Shown here piece after piece: positions 23,013-30,750 of a stretch of DNA of 42,348 bases. The notes below the pieces were generated by a model that did no database searches, was not told the origin of the DNA, and worked only from the letters and a program-made list of their open reading frames with translations. This stretch comes from Actinomadura sp. KC06 (GTDB lineage: Bacteria; Actinomycetota; Actinomycetes; Streptosporangiales; Streptosporangiaceae). The translations under genes and the position numbers were made by a program. The DNA is taken from the NCBI RefSeq assembly GCF_004348735.1, contig NZ_SMKT01000071.1:1-42348 (forward strand). Direction: 5' to 3'. The stretch's first letter is position 1. Each line of letters begins with the position of its first letter.

Positions 23013-23534
23013 ATGCGCGTCAAGGGGCGGGGAGCGCCGGACGCGGAGCATCCGTGGAATGAGATCGTCCCTGGCCTGTGGATGGGCGGGCACCATTACG
23101 CGACCGCGTCCGGAGAACGCGTCCCCGCAGTTGTGACGGACGAGTTCGACACCGTCATCAGCCTGTATCAACGCGAAGGCCACGGCCCGCCAGCAAATGT
23201 CGAACACCATTACGCCGAATTGCCCGACGCCCCGTTGACCGCCGACCAGCTAGAGGTCGTGTGCCGGCTGTCGGACACCGCCGTGGACGCGCTCCGCCGG
23301 GGAAGGCGCGTCCTCGTCCGGTGCCATTCGGGCTACAACCGGTCCGGGCTCGTCGTCGCGCAGGGCCTTGTCGGAATGGGATATCCGGCCGACGACGCGG
23401 TGTTCCTCATCCGGTACCGCCGGTCGAAATGGGCGCTGAACAATCACGTCTTCGTCGACTATCTGAACACCGGGCTGGACGTCGCGCGCCTGCTCACCGG
23501 TCTCGACAGCCTCGCCCAAGAGGGCGATCACTGA
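23013..23534 (+). CDS. Dual-specificity-type protein phosphatase
   Basis: 173 aa. The CX5R signature is VRCHSGYNRSGLV with Cys104 and Arg110; D72 (ELPDAP) is placed as the general acid. The N-terminal WNEIVPGLWMGGHH is typical of DSP-fold proteins. It should remove phosphate from Tyr/Ser/Thr or other phospho-substrates in the cytoplasm. Its 3' end lies in a 26-bp tandem duplication that carries the stop codon twice. Confidence 0.85.
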   Translation: MRVKGRGAPDAEHPWNEIVPGLWMGGHHYATASGERVPAVVTDEFDTVISLYQREGHGPPANVEHHYAELPDAPLTADQLEVVCRLSDTAVDALRRGRRVLVRCHSGYNRSGLVVAQGLVGMGYPADDAVFLIRYRRSKWALNNHVFVDYLNTGLDVARLLTGLDSLAQEGDH

Positions 23535-23559
23535 GCCTCGCCCAAGAGGGCGATCACTG
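23508..23559. repeat. 26-bp tandem duplication at convergent gene ends
   Basis: Two exact 26-bp copies (23508-23533 and 23534-23559) start AGCCTCGCCCAAGAGGGCGA. Each contains the hairpin TCGCCC-AAGA-GGGCGA and a TCACTGA that serves as stop for both strands. The rightward phosphatase stops in copy 1 and the leftward GlxA-type gene in copy 2. Confidence 0.95.
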
Positions 23560-24543
23560 AGCCGCGGCCGTCGCGCGGAAGGTGCGCCGGTACGCGGACG
23601 GCGAGGTCTTCATCGCCCGGACGAAATGGTGCCGGAACGTCACCGGGCTCTCGAAGCCGACCGCCGCCCCGATCTCCTCGATCGGTGTGCGGCCCTCCTC
23701 CAGCAGCGGCAGCGCCGCCATGATCCGCTGGGCGATGACCCAGCGGAGCGGGCTCGTCCCCGTCTGGCGGTTGAAATGCCGGATGTACGTGCGTGGCGCG
23801 AGGCCCGCCTCCCGGGCCAGGCGCGCGACCGTGATCGGCTCGGCGAGATGCGCGAGCGCCCACGCCATGCTGCGCGCGACCGCGTCGTCGTCCGCCGGAG
23901 GCGTCACGGCGGCCTCCACGAACTGCGCCTGCCCACCCTCCCGGTGCGGCGGGACGACCAGCCGCCGCGCGACCATGTTCGCGATCCGGGCGCCGTGGTC
24001 CTTCCGGACGAGATGCAGGCACATGTCGAGCCCGGCGGCGCTGCCCGCCCCGGTGAGCACGTCGTCGCCGTCCACGTAGAGGACGTCCGGGTTCACGCGC
24101 ACGTTCGGATAGCGGCGCCGTAGCAGGTCGGCGTACCGCCAGTGCGTGGTGGCCTCGCGTCCGTCCAGCAGGCCGGCCGCCGCGAGCGCGAACGCGCCCG
24201 AGCAGATCGACACGACGCGGCCTCCTCGCGCGTGCGCCCGCCGGAGTGCCTCGACGATGTCGGGCGGGGGATCGTCCCGGACGTCGGGGACGGCGACGAC
24301 GATCACCGTGTCGGCGGCCGCGAACTCCGCCAGGCCATGCTCGGTGGTCATCGTGAAGCCGCCGACCGCTCGTATCGGACCGCGTTCCGGCGAGCAGACC
24401 CGCAGGTCGTACCAGGGCACGTCCAGCTCGGGCCGCGGCAGCCCGAACACCTCGATGACCGAGCCGAGCTCGAACGGCGACATGCCGTCGAACGTCAGCA
24501 CCGACACCGTGTGCCGGCGGGCGGGGGGAGCGATCGCCACCAT
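23554..24543 (-). CDS. GlxA-type regulator (DJ-1/PfpI domain plus AraC HTH)
   Basis: 329 aa. The N-terminal DJ-1/PfpI-like domain (SVLTFDGMSPFELGSVIEVF; nucleophile-elbow SICSGAFALAAAGLL) is fused to a C-terminal AraC-type double HTH (ITVARLAREAGLAPRTYIRH, GTSPLRWVIAQRI, IEEIGAAVGFESPVTFRHHF). These proteins usually activate a neighbouring gene in response to a small molecule. It is divergent from the rhodanese gene, the likely target, with about 100 bp between starts. Confidence 0.9.
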   Translation of the reverse strand: MVAIAPPARRHTVSVLTFDGMSPFELGSVIEVFGLPRPELDVPWYDLRVCSPERGPIRAVGGFTMTTEHGLAEFAAADTVIVVAVPDVRDDPPPDIVEALRRAHARGGRVVSICSGAFALAAAGLLDGREATTHWRYADLLRRRYPNVRVNPDVLYVDGDDVLTGAGSAAGLDMCLHLVRKDHGARIANMVARRLVVPPHREGGQAQFVEAAVTPPADDDAVARSMAWALAHLAEPITVARLAREAGLAPRTYIRHFNRQTGTSPLRWVIAQRIMAALPLLEEGRTPIEEIGAAVGFESPVTFRHHFVRAMKTSPSAYRRTFRATAAAQ

Positions 24544-24644
24544 GGCGAAATCTTATCGATAGTCGGCGATCTGGCCGCTTCCGCGACGGTGCGCCCGCCG
24601 CGCAGCATGGGGCCGTACGAGATTCCCGGCTCAAGGAGCGCCAC

Positions 24645-25091
24645 ATGACCGACTTCCTGCCCGCGTCCAAGGAGGAGGCCGTCCGGCATTTCGCCGCCCG
24701 CCTGTCGTTCGAGACGGACGTGTCCGACGTCGCCGACGACCTCGGCCGTGACACGATCGTGGTCGTCGACGCGCGCGGCACGCAGAGCTGGGAGCAGGGG
24801 CACATCCCCGGCGCGATTCACCTGCCGACCCCGGAGATCGCCGGACGTGCCGCGTCGCTGATCCCGCACGGCAGGACCGTGGTCGTCCACTGCTGGGGAC
24901 CCGGCTGCAACGGCGCCACGAGGGCCGCCCTGGAGTTCGCGAAGCTCGGCTATCCGGTCAAGGAGATGATCGGCGGATTCGAGTACTGGGCCCGCGAAGG
25001 GCTCCCCGTGGAGACCGCCCCGGGGACCGTCACGCGCCGCTCCCCCGACCCGCTCACCGCACCCGTCGGCGCCGTTTCCTGCGCCTGCTGA
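24645..25091 (+). CDS. Rhodanese-like sulfurtransferase
   Basis: 148 aa. Single rhodanese domain: TIVVVDARGTQSWEQGHIPG, AIHLPT, and active Cys83 in VVHCWGPGCNGATRAA, with a second Cys88 in the same loop that may regulate it or form a disulfide. A C-terminal CAC is also present. It should move sulfur to cyanide or thiol acceptors. AAGGAG precedes the ATG by 6 nt. Divergent from the GlxA-type regulator. Confidence 0.88.
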   Translation: MTDFLPASKEEAVRHFAARLSFETDVSDVADDLGRDTIVVVDARGTQSWEQGHIPGAIHLPTPEIAGRAASLIPHGRTVVVHCWGPGCNGATRAALEFAKLGYPVKEMIGGFEYWAREGLPVETAPGTVTRRSPDPLTAPVGAVSCAC

Positions 25092-25129
25092 AACCCCGAT
25101 GGACGAGTGAGCTTGAATGTTCCGGCAGA

Positions 25130-25155
25130 GGCGGGGCATAACGAGGTGCCCCGCC
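25130..25155. terminator. Hairpin after the rhodanese gene
   Basis: GGCGGGGCA (25130-25138) pairs perfectly with TGCCCCGCC (25147-25155) across 8 nt. It separates the rhodanese gene from the DEAD-box leader. No U tract. Confidence 0.65.
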
Positions 25156-25159
25156 GACG

Positions 25160-25268
25160 TTAGACTCTAGGAATCATTCTTCGACGCCCCTTGGCGTCAG
25201 GCTCGTCCTTGCAGCCCACGCGGATCGTGGTGCCTCCCGAGACGTGCCCCCCTCTCGGAAGGTAATGC
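25160..25268 (+). promoter_or_regulatory. Putative leader of the DEAD-box helicase gene
   Basis: After the upstream hairpin, a weak -10-like TAGACT (25161-25166) is followed by ~100 nt before the GTG, including a small hairpin GACGCC-CCTT-GGCGTC (25183-25198) and the RBS GGAAGG. Long leaders are common in cold-regulated helicase genes. This one is only suggested by layout. Confidence 0.3.
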
Positions 25269-26852
25269 GTGACCACAGCTGACGCTGCACAGAACCCGTC
25301 CATGCCCGCCACCACGGGCGACGACCGGGTTCCCACGTTCGCCGAGCTCGGCCTCCCGCCGGTGCTGGTGAGCTCTCTCGTCCGCCAGGGCATCGAGGCG
25401 CCGTTCCCCATCCAGGCCGCCGCGATCCCCGACGTCATGGCGGGACGCGACGTCCTCGGACGCGGCAAGACCGGCTCCGGCAAGACCCTGGCGTTCGGCC
25501 TGCCGCTCCTCACCCGTCTTTCCGGCCGCAAGGCCGCCCCGAAGCGCCCGCTGGCGCTGATCCTGGTCCCGACCCGCGAGCTGGCCCAGCAGGTCCAGAC
25601 CAACCTGGAGCCGCTCGGCCGCGGGCTCGGCCTGCGCTTCAAGACCGTCATCGGCCAGACCTCGATGTTCAAGCAGATCGACGCGCTGCGCCGCGGCGTC
25701 GAGGTCCTGGTCGCCACGCCCGGCCGGCTCAAGGACCTGATGCGGCAGGGCGCCTGCGACCTGTCCGACATCGAGATCTGCGTGCTGGACGAGGCCGACC
25801 ACATGGCCGACATGGGCTTCCTGCCCGACGTCACCGACATCCTCGACGCCGCCAAGCCCGGCGGGCAGCGCCTGCTGTTCTCCGCCACCCTCGACAAGGA
25901 CGTGGACGTCCTGGTCAAGCGGTACCTGAACAACCCGGTGACGCACGCGATCGGCCCGGTGGACGAGTCCGTCGACACGATGGAGCATCACCTGCTCCTG
26001 GTCGCGCCGAAGGAGAAGGCCGCCGTCACCGCCGAGATCGCCAACCGCGAGGGCCGGACGATCCTGTTCGCCCGCACCAAGCACGGCGTCGACCGGCTCG
26101 CCAAGCAGCTCACCCAGGCCGGCGTCCGCGCCGCGGGGCTGCACGGCGGCAAGAGCCAGGGCCTGCGCACCCGCACGCTCGCCGAGTTCCGCGAGGGCTC
26201 GATCAGCGTGCTCGTCGCGACCGACGTCGCGGCCCGGGGCATCCACGTGGACGACGTGACCCTCGTCATGCACGTCGACCCGCCGGCCGACCACAAGGAC
26301 TACATGCACCGCGCGGGCCGTACGGCCCGGGCCGGGGAGAGCGGCACCGTCGTCACGCTCGTCCTGCCGCACCAGGTGCGCGCCACGTCCGCGATGACGC
26401 GGCGCGCGGGCATCAACGCGCCCCGCGTCCGGGTCACCACCGGCGACACGGAGCTGGTCAAGCTGACCGGCGCCCGGCCGCCGTCGGGCATCCCGATCGA
26501 GGAGCCGATCATCCCCGAGCGCCCGCGCCGCGAGGGCGGCGGAGGCGGCCGGGGCCGTTCGGGCGGACGCCGCGGCGGACGCGGCCCGCGCTCGTTCGAC
26601 CGCCAGGACGGACGCCGGCGCGGCGGCTCCTTCGAGCCCCGCAGCGGTTCCTTCGAGTCCCGCGACGGCGAGCACCGCGGTTCCCACTCCGGCGGCGGCG
26701 AGCGCCGCGGGGGCGGGCCCCGCACCGGAGGCGGCTCCCGGACGGGCGGAGGCCCGCGCACCGGCGGCGGCTCTCACGGCAACCGCCGAGGCGGCTCGTA
26801 CACGTCCGACCGCCGCGACAGCGGCGACCGTCGCACCGCCCGCTACAACTGA
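25269..26852 (+). CDS. DEAD-box RNA helicase with RG-rich tail
   Basis: 527 aa from GTG 25269 (GGAAGG upstream). All helicase motifs are present: Q motif (FPIQAAAIP), I (GKTGSGKT), Ia (PTRELAQQ), Ib (TPGRL), II (DEAD), III (SAT), IV (LFARTKHG), V (TDVAARGIHV), VI (HRAGRTARAGE). From residue ~415 a long low-complexity tail rich in R and G (GGGRGRSGGRRGGRG and GGGPRTGGGSRTGGG-type repeats) gives non-specific RNA binding. The likely role is RNA or ribosome remodelling, as for RhlE/DeaD-type enzymes. Confidence 0.95.
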   Translation: MTTADAAQNPSMPATTGDDRVPTFAELGLPPVLVSSLVRQGIEAPFPIQAAAIPDVMAGRDVLGRGKTGSGKTLAFGLPLLTRLSGRKAAPKRPLALILVPTRELAQQVQTNLEPLGRGLGLRFKTVIGQTSMFKQIDALRRGVEVLVATPGRLKDLMRQGACDLSDIEICVLDEADHMADMGFLPDVTDILDAAKPGGQRLLFSATLDKDVDVLVKRYLNNPVTHAIGPVDESVDTMEHHLLLVAPKEKAAVTAEIANREGRTILFARTKHGVDRLAKQLTQAGVRAAGLHGGKSQGLRTRTLAEFREGSISVLVATDVAARGIHVDDVTLVMHVDPPADHKDYMHRAGRTARAGESGTVVTLVLPHQVRATSAMTRRAGINAPRVRVTTGDTELVKLTGARPPSGIPIEEPIIPERPRREGGGGGRGRSGGRRGGRGPRSFDRQDGRRRGGSFEPRSGSFESRDGEHRGSHSGGGERRGGGPRTGGGSRTGGGPRTGGGSHGNRRGGSYTSDRRDSGDRRTARYN

Positions 26853-26874
26853 CCGACTGACCAGCGAAACCCAG

Positions 26875-26900
26875 GAGCCCCGCCCCACAAGGCGGGGCTC
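26875..26900 (+). terminator. Terminator of the helicase gene
   Basis: GAGCCCCGCC (26875-26884), loop CCACAA, GGCGGGGCTC (26891-26900), followed by TTCG. A perfect 10-bp stem 22 bp after the helicase stop; it also faces the convergent acyltransferase gene. Confidence 0.88.
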
Positions 26901-26940
26901 TTCGCTCGCCGTTTGCTCGCCGTTGCTTGCCGCGTCCCTG

Positions 26941-27822
26941 TCAGCCGGCCTCTTCGCGGAGGACGCCATCGTCGCGGAGCACGCCGTCGTCGCGCCGGAC
27001 CCCGCCGTCGCGGAGGAGCGCGCTGTCGCGCTGGACCCCGCCGTCGCGCCGGACGGCTTCCTCGCGGAGCTTGTCCTGGAGGATCTGGAGGCCCTCCAGG
27101 CCGTTGACGGAGAGGGCCGCGAGCTCGTCCAGCGACATGAGCGGGTCGCTGCGCAGCGGCGGCTGCCAGCCGTTCTCCCTGTCGTGGCTGCGCAGGACCT
27201 TGGCCGGGACGCCGCCGATCACCGCGTGGTCGGGGAACTCGCCCCGGACGACGGCCCCGCCCGCGACCGCGACGTTCCGGCCGAGCCGGGTGCCCGGGAG
27301 GATGATCGCGCCGGTCCCGATCCAGCACCCGTCGCCGATCACGACGGGATTGTTCTCCGGCCACTGCCGTCCGATCGGCGTGTGCAGGTCGCCGTAGGAG
27401 TGGTTCTGGTCGGTGATGTAGACGTTCGGCCCGGTGAAGACGTCGTCGCCGATCTCGATGGACTGGTGGCCGACGATATGAGTGCCGCGTCCGATCGAGC
27501 AGCTCCCGCCGATCCGGACGACGACGTCCGGCCCGAGGTCGAGGCCGGGGACGAAGCCCGCCGAGATCGTGACGTGCGTGCCGACGAGCGTGTGGTCGCC
27601 GATCGAGATCCACGGCTCGCCGTAGATCGCGCCGACCGGGAAGCCGATGCACGCGCCCTCGCCCAGGTAGGCGAACCTGCGGCGGCCGGGCGTGTGCGGG
27701 GTGATCTCACCGTGCCGCTGGACCCACTCCAAGGCGCGGTGCACGGCGATGTGAACGCCCTGGCGGGCGCGCTGCCCGGCCCCGGCCGCCAGCGCCTGCC
27801 GAATCGAGCGTTTCCGCGACAT
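26941..27822 (-). CDS. Hexapeptide-repeat acyltransferase with hexad-repeat tail
   Basis: 293 aa from ATG 27822; the in-frame extension to 28011 has no support. Left-handed beta-helix features: SIGRGTHIVGHQSIEIGDD, TGPNVYITDQNHSYGD (the catalytic-His type loop of XAT/maltose-acetyltransferase relatives), GDGCWIGTGAIILPGTRLGR and GGVPAKVLR. It should transfer an acetyl group from acetyl-CoA to a sugar or similar acceptor. The C-terminus ends in about six imperfect copies of a charged 6-residue unit (VRRDGG, VQRDSA, LLRDGG, VRRDDG, VLRDDG, VLREEA), absent from ordinary family members. Confidence 0.85.
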   Translation of the reverse strand: MSRKRSIRQALAAGAGQRARQGVHIAVHRALEWVQRHGEITPHTPGRRRFAYLGEGACIGFPVGAIYGEPWISIGDHTLVGTHVTISAGFVPGLDLGPDVVVRIGGSCSIGRGTHIVGHQSIEIGDDVFTGPNVYITDQNHSYGDLHTPIGRQWPENNPVVIGDGCWIGTGAIILPGTRLGRNVAVAGGAVVRGEFPDHAVIGGVPAKVLRSHDRENGWQPPLRSDPLMSLDELAALSVNGLEGLQILQDKLREEAVRRDGGVQRDSALLRDGGVRRDDGVLRDDGVLREEAG

Positions 27823-27871
27823 GGCGTTCACCGTACCGGTTGGTAGCAACCCCCGGGACGGGCGGGACGCG

Positions 27872-27928
27872 ATGGACCAGCGCACCGCGAAAGGCCAGCC
27901 CCAATGGACCGGCGCACGGCGAAGGGCC
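27872..27928. repeat. Imperfect 25-bp direct repeat upstream of the acyltransferase
   Basis: 27872-27896 and 27904-27928 both follow ATGGACC(A/G)GCGCAC, differing at three positions, 32 bp apart. The second copy overlaps the terminator stem of the next gene. No coding sense; possibly a binding site or the trace of a small duplication. Confidence 0.6.
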
Positions 27929-27952
27929 CGGTCGTGGATGACCGAGCCCTTC
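27921..27952 (-). terminator. Terminator of the 27980-28462 gene
   Basis: On the reverse strand GAAGGGCTCGGTC, loop ATCCAC, GACCGGGCCCTTC forms a 13-bp stem with a single G-U pair, 27 bp after the stop. Confidence 0.8.
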
Positions 27953-27979
27953 GGTGAGTCTCCTGAAGCCTGGAAGGGC

Positions 27980-28462
27980 TCAGTGCGGAGAATGCACCTG
28001 ACCGTCGACATCGGAGCCGCTGACCGTCATGGAGTCGGCCGACGTGGCGTCCCCCGCATGGTCACCAGAACCCTTGGTGAGGTCGCGGATGGCGCCGCGC
28101 CGCGTCGCCACCGCACCGGCCACGCCGACGGCGGCGACCACCCCCATCATCGCCATGAGGGCACCGCGCCCGGGCCGGGCCGGCTTCGGCGGCTCCACCC
28201 GGTGGGCGACATCGCTCAAGAACGTGCTCACCCGCGGGGCCAGCCCGGTCTCCACATACTGGGCGGCCTGCCGGAGCCTCGGTGCGCTCCAGCCGCGGAC
28301 GACCATGACGCGCTCACCCGCGGCGGGCCCGATCCGCTCGGCCGCGGTGGCCGCGCCCTGCCGACACATGTCGGCGCCCTGGCGGGCCGTCTCCTGGACG
28401 CGTCCGAACCGTGTCAGACCGTCCTCCTGCGGCTTCTGGCGGATACTGATCATTAGGGACAC
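27980..28462 (-). CDS. Single-pass membrane protein of unknown function beside ppiA
   Basis: 160 aa. An amphipathic helical N-terminal part (FGRVQETARQGADMCRQGAA, TAAERIGPAAGERVM; RLRQAAQYVETGLAPRVSTF), a basic stretch (PPKPARPGRG), one transmembrane helix (ALMAMMGVVAAVGVAGAVA) and a short polar Ser/Asp/Gly tail. Actinobacteria often carry a small helical membrane protein of this kind (DUF5324-like) next to ppiA; relation to that family is suggested by position and layout only. Confidence 0.65.
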   Translation of the reverse strand: MSLMISIRQKPQEDGLTRFGRVQETARQGADMCRQGAATAAERIGPAAGERVMVVRGWSAPRLRQAAQYVETGLAPRVSTFLSDVAHRVEPPKPARPGRGALMAMMGVVAAVGVAGAVATRRGAIRDLTKGSGDHAGDATSADSMTVSGSDVDGQVHSPH

Positions 28463-28624
28463 GCTAACCTCCCTGTTTGCGAGGTCCTGTCATGCAGCCT
28501 TCCCAGAGACCGGGGGGTAAACCCTGAACGCGCGACCATTCGACCACCCAGCGTGACATATTCGGGCATGACCGCGACCACGCCGTCAGACGTCACATAA
28601 CCCACTCACGAGGAGGCGGCCAGC

Positions 28625-29149
28625 GTGGCCAACGAGATCTTCGCGAACCTCAACACGTCGCTCGGGACGATCGTCGTCCAGCTGTACCCGGAGCAGGCGC
28701 CGGAGACGGTGGCGAACTTCGTCGACCTGGCAGAAGGGAACAAGACCTGGCACGATCCGCGGACGGGGCAGAAGTCCGACGCGCCGCTCTACGACGGCAC
28801 CGTCTTCCACCGGGTCATCGACCAGTTCATGATCCAGGGCGGTGACCCGCTGGGCACCGGCACCGGCGGCCCGGGCTACGAGTTCAAGGACGAGTTCCAC
28901 CCTGACCTGAAGTTCAACAAGCCGTACCTGCTGGCGATGGCGAACGCCGGGCCCGGAACGAACGGCTCGCAGTTCTTCATCACGCTCAGTGTCGGGCACA
29001 CCCAGCACCTGACGGGCCGGCACACCATCTTCGGCAAGGTCATCGAGGGCACGAACGTCGTCGACGAGATCGGCAAGGTCAAGACCGGCCGCCAGGACCG
29101 TCCGGAGAAGGACGTCGTCCTCCAGTCGGTGACGATCGAGCGCCGTTAG
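28625..29149 (+). CDS. ppiA: Cyclophilin-type peptidyl-prolyl isomerase
   Basis: 174 aa from GTG 28625 with GAGGAGG upstream. Cyclophilin blocks: ETVANFVDLAEG, YDGTVFHRVIDQFMIQGGDP, the GTGGPGYEFKDE loop, LAMANAGPGTNGSQFFITL, HLTGRHTIFGKVIEG. No signal peptide, so cytoplasmic. It catalyses proline isomerisation in folding. It is a fixed member of the actinobacterial origin-proximal block, between alaT and crgA. Confidence 0.97.
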   Translation: MANEIFANLNTSLGTIVVQLYPEQAPETVANFVDLAEGNKTWHDPRTGQKSDAPLYDGTVFHRVIDQFMIQGGDPLGTGTGGPGYEFKDEFHPDLKFNKPYLLAMANAGPGTNGSQFFITLSVGHTQHLTGRHTIFGKVIEGTNVVDEIGKVKTGRQDRPEKDVVLQSVTIERR

Positions 29150-29181
29150 TCGTTTCATACGGTGAGACCCCACGAGGGGTG

Positions 29182-29198
29182 CGGCCCGAGGCGGGCCG
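29182..29198 (+). terminator. Weak hairpin between ppiA and the rhomboid gene
   Basis: CGGCCC (29182-29187), loop GAGGC, GGGCCG (29193-29198), flanked by two GGTGAGACC copies (29161 and 29211). It may attenuate transcription between the two genes. No U tract. Confidence 0.4.
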
Positions 29199-29244
29199 GA
29201 CCCCGAGACGGGTGAGACCTCGCGACGGCCCTACGGAGCCCTAG

Positions 29245-30141
29245 ATGAGCACAGACCACAGTCCCGCTCCCGAGACCTCGGTGCCGACCTGCTACCGGCA
29301 TCCCGGGCGGGAGACCTACGTGCGCTGCACCCGGTGCGACCGCTTCATCTGCCCCGAGTGCATGCGGGACGCGGCGGTCGGGCACCAGTGCGTCGAGTGC
29401 GTCGCCGAAGGCAACCGGGGCGTCCGCCGGGCCGTTCCCCGGACGCCCCTCGGCGCGCGGGCCGCCACGTCCGCCGTGCCGGTCGTCACGTACACGCTCA
29501 TCGGCGCGTGCGTGGCGGCGTACCTCGCCGAGCTGGCGTCGTGGCGCGTCGTGTGGGAGTTCATGATGCTCGGCCGGGCCGTGCTGCCGAACGGGGAGGT
29601 CGGCGGCGTCGCCGAGGGCGAGTGGTACCGGCTGTTCACCACGATGTTCCTGCACCAGCGCGGCGGGTCGTTCGGCATCACCCACATCCTGTTCAACATG
29701 TGGGCGCTGTGGGCGATCGGTCCCGCGCTGGAGCAGGTGCTCGGACGGTGGCGCTTCATCGTCCTGTACGTGCTGTCGGGACTGGGCGGATCGGTGCTGC
29801 TGTACCTGGTCGGCGCCCCGCAGGACTCGGCCGTCGGCGCGTCCGGCGCCATCTTCGGCCTCTTCGGCGCCTACTTCGTGATCGGACGGCGGCTCGGCGG
29901 CCCGGTCGGGCCGATCGTGTTCCTGCTGGTGATCAACCTGATCATCACGTTCTCGGTGCCGAACATCTCCTGGCAGGGGCATGTCGGCGGGCTCGTGGTC
30001 GGCGCGGCGCTCGCCGCCGCGTACGCCTACGCTCCGGAGGCGCGGCGGCGCCTGATCCACATCGCGGCGCCGCTGCTCACCCTCGCCCTGCTCGCGACCC
30101 TGGTCCTGGTCAGAACGGCGGATCTGAGCCCGGCGACCTGA
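29245..30141 (+). CDS. Rhomboid-family intramembrane protease with N-terminal zinc finger
   Basis: 298 aa. The N-terminal ~50 residues form a B-box-like finger: CYRHPGRETYVRCTRCDRFI, CPECMRDAAVGHQCVECV. The rhomboid domain follows with HILFNMWALW, the catalytic Ser in GASGAIFGLFGAYF and the catalytic His in WQGHVGGLVVGAAL, in six or seven helices. It should cleave membrane proteins within the bilayer; its substrate is unknown. Same strand as ppiA, 95 bp downstream. Confidence 0.93.
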   Translation: MSTDHSPAPETSVPTCYRHPGRETYVRCTRCDRFICPECMRDAAVGHQCVECVAEGNRGVRRAVPRTPLGARAATSAVPVVTYTLIGACVAAYLAELASWRVVWEFMMLGRAVLPNGEVGGVAEGEWYRLFTTMFLHQRGGSFGITHILFNMWALWAIGPALEQVLGRWRFIVLYVLSGLGGSVLLYLVGAPQDSAVGASGAIFGLFGAYFVIGRRLGGPVGPIVFLLVINLIITFSVPNISWQGHVGGLVVGAALAAAYAYAPEARRRLIHIAAPLLTLALLATLVLVRTADLSPAT

Positions 30142-30155
30142 CCCCTGGCAAGCGC

Positions 30156-30200
30156 GGACGCCGCCGCTCCCGCCCCACCAGCCCACGGGCGGCGGCGTCC
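30156..30200 (+). terminator. Terminator of the rhomboid gene
   Basis: GGACGCCGCCGC (30156-30167) pairs perfectly with GCGGCGGCGTCC (30189-30200) across 21 nt, 15 bp after the stop codon. Poor U tract. Confidence 0.7.
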
Positions 30201-30260
30201 TGGCACTTCCGCACCCGACTGGAACGTGCCATTCCGGCGAACGGCTACCGCGAAGACCGT

Positions 30261-30296
30261 GACCACGTCCACGACAGGGCGACCACGTCCACGACA
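30261..30296. repeat. Short tandem repeat before the DnaA-box-like cluster
   Basis: GACCACGTCCACGACA occurs exactly at 30261-30276 and 30281-30296 (20-bp period), in the gene-free stretch between rhomboid and crgA. No known role. Confidence 0.8.
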
Positions 30297-30352
30297 CGGT
30301 CGGCCCCCGGCCACACCGCGCCTGGTCAGGCCGCGGTGCGTCCGGAAACTCG

Positions 30353-30406
30353 CTGTGGAAAACCTGGGGAAAACCGGGGTGGGAGATGCCCGGCCTGTGG
30401 ATAACC
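30353..30406. promoter_or_regulatory. DnaA-box-like cluster between rhomboid gene and crgA
   Basis: Three aligned 12-mers: CTGTGGAAAACC (30353-30364), CTGGGGAAAACC (30364-30375) and CTGTGGATAACC (30395-30406). The last contains TGTGGATAA, the exact complement of the consensus DnaA box TTATCCACA. The others differ at one or two positions. They lie just past the crgA stop, in a region known to be near oriC in related genomes. Confidence 0.5.
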
Positions 30407-30411
30407 TACGG

Positions 30412-30669
30412 TCAGCGCCACCGGGTCGACAGGATCACGCCGAGGATGATCGCCGTGAAGCCGATGCCGAGGTTCCAGTTGTGCAGGTCGGTCATGTACG
30501 GCACGTCGGTGCCGGTGCTGGCCGTCACGTAGAAGACGGCGATCCAGATCAGGCCGACGAGCCACAGGCCGACCATCGTGGGCACCAGCCAGCGCGGGCT
30601 GACCTCCGGGGCCTTGGACTTCTGCGGGGGCGTGTAAACGGCCTTCTTGCGCACTTTGGACTTGGCCAC
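30412..30669 (-). CDS. crgA: Cell division protein CrgA
   Basis: 85 aa, the usual length. Basic N-terminus (MAKSKVRKKAVYTPPQKSK) followed by two transmembrane helices (WLVPTMVGLWLVGLIWIAVFY; WNLGIGFTAIILGVIL). CrgA is an actinobacterial membrane protein that interacts with FtsZ, FtsQ, FtsI and other divisome proteins and coordinates septation. Divergent from the DUF881 gene and convergent with the rhomboid gene. Confidence 0.96.
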   Translation of the reverse strand: MAKSKVRKKAVYTPPQKSKAPEVSPRWLVPTMVGLWLVGLIWIAVFYVTASTGTDVPYMTDLHNWNLGIGFTAIILGVILSTRWR

Positions 30670-30750
30670 GGTGGATTCGATCTCCTCGGGCGTCCGGCGG
30701 CCGGAGCGCCGGACCGCGCATGGGTGTTTTGTCGGTTAGCGTAGTCGCTG

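Noticed and set aside
25197..26969. 590-aa reverse frame opposite the DEAD-box gene
   Set aside because: No family signal; the + strand has every helicase motif.
26941..28011. 356-aa version of the acyltransferase gene
   Set aside because: The first 63 residues are non-family text crossing the terminator and direct repeats; ATG 27822 starts the conserved protein.
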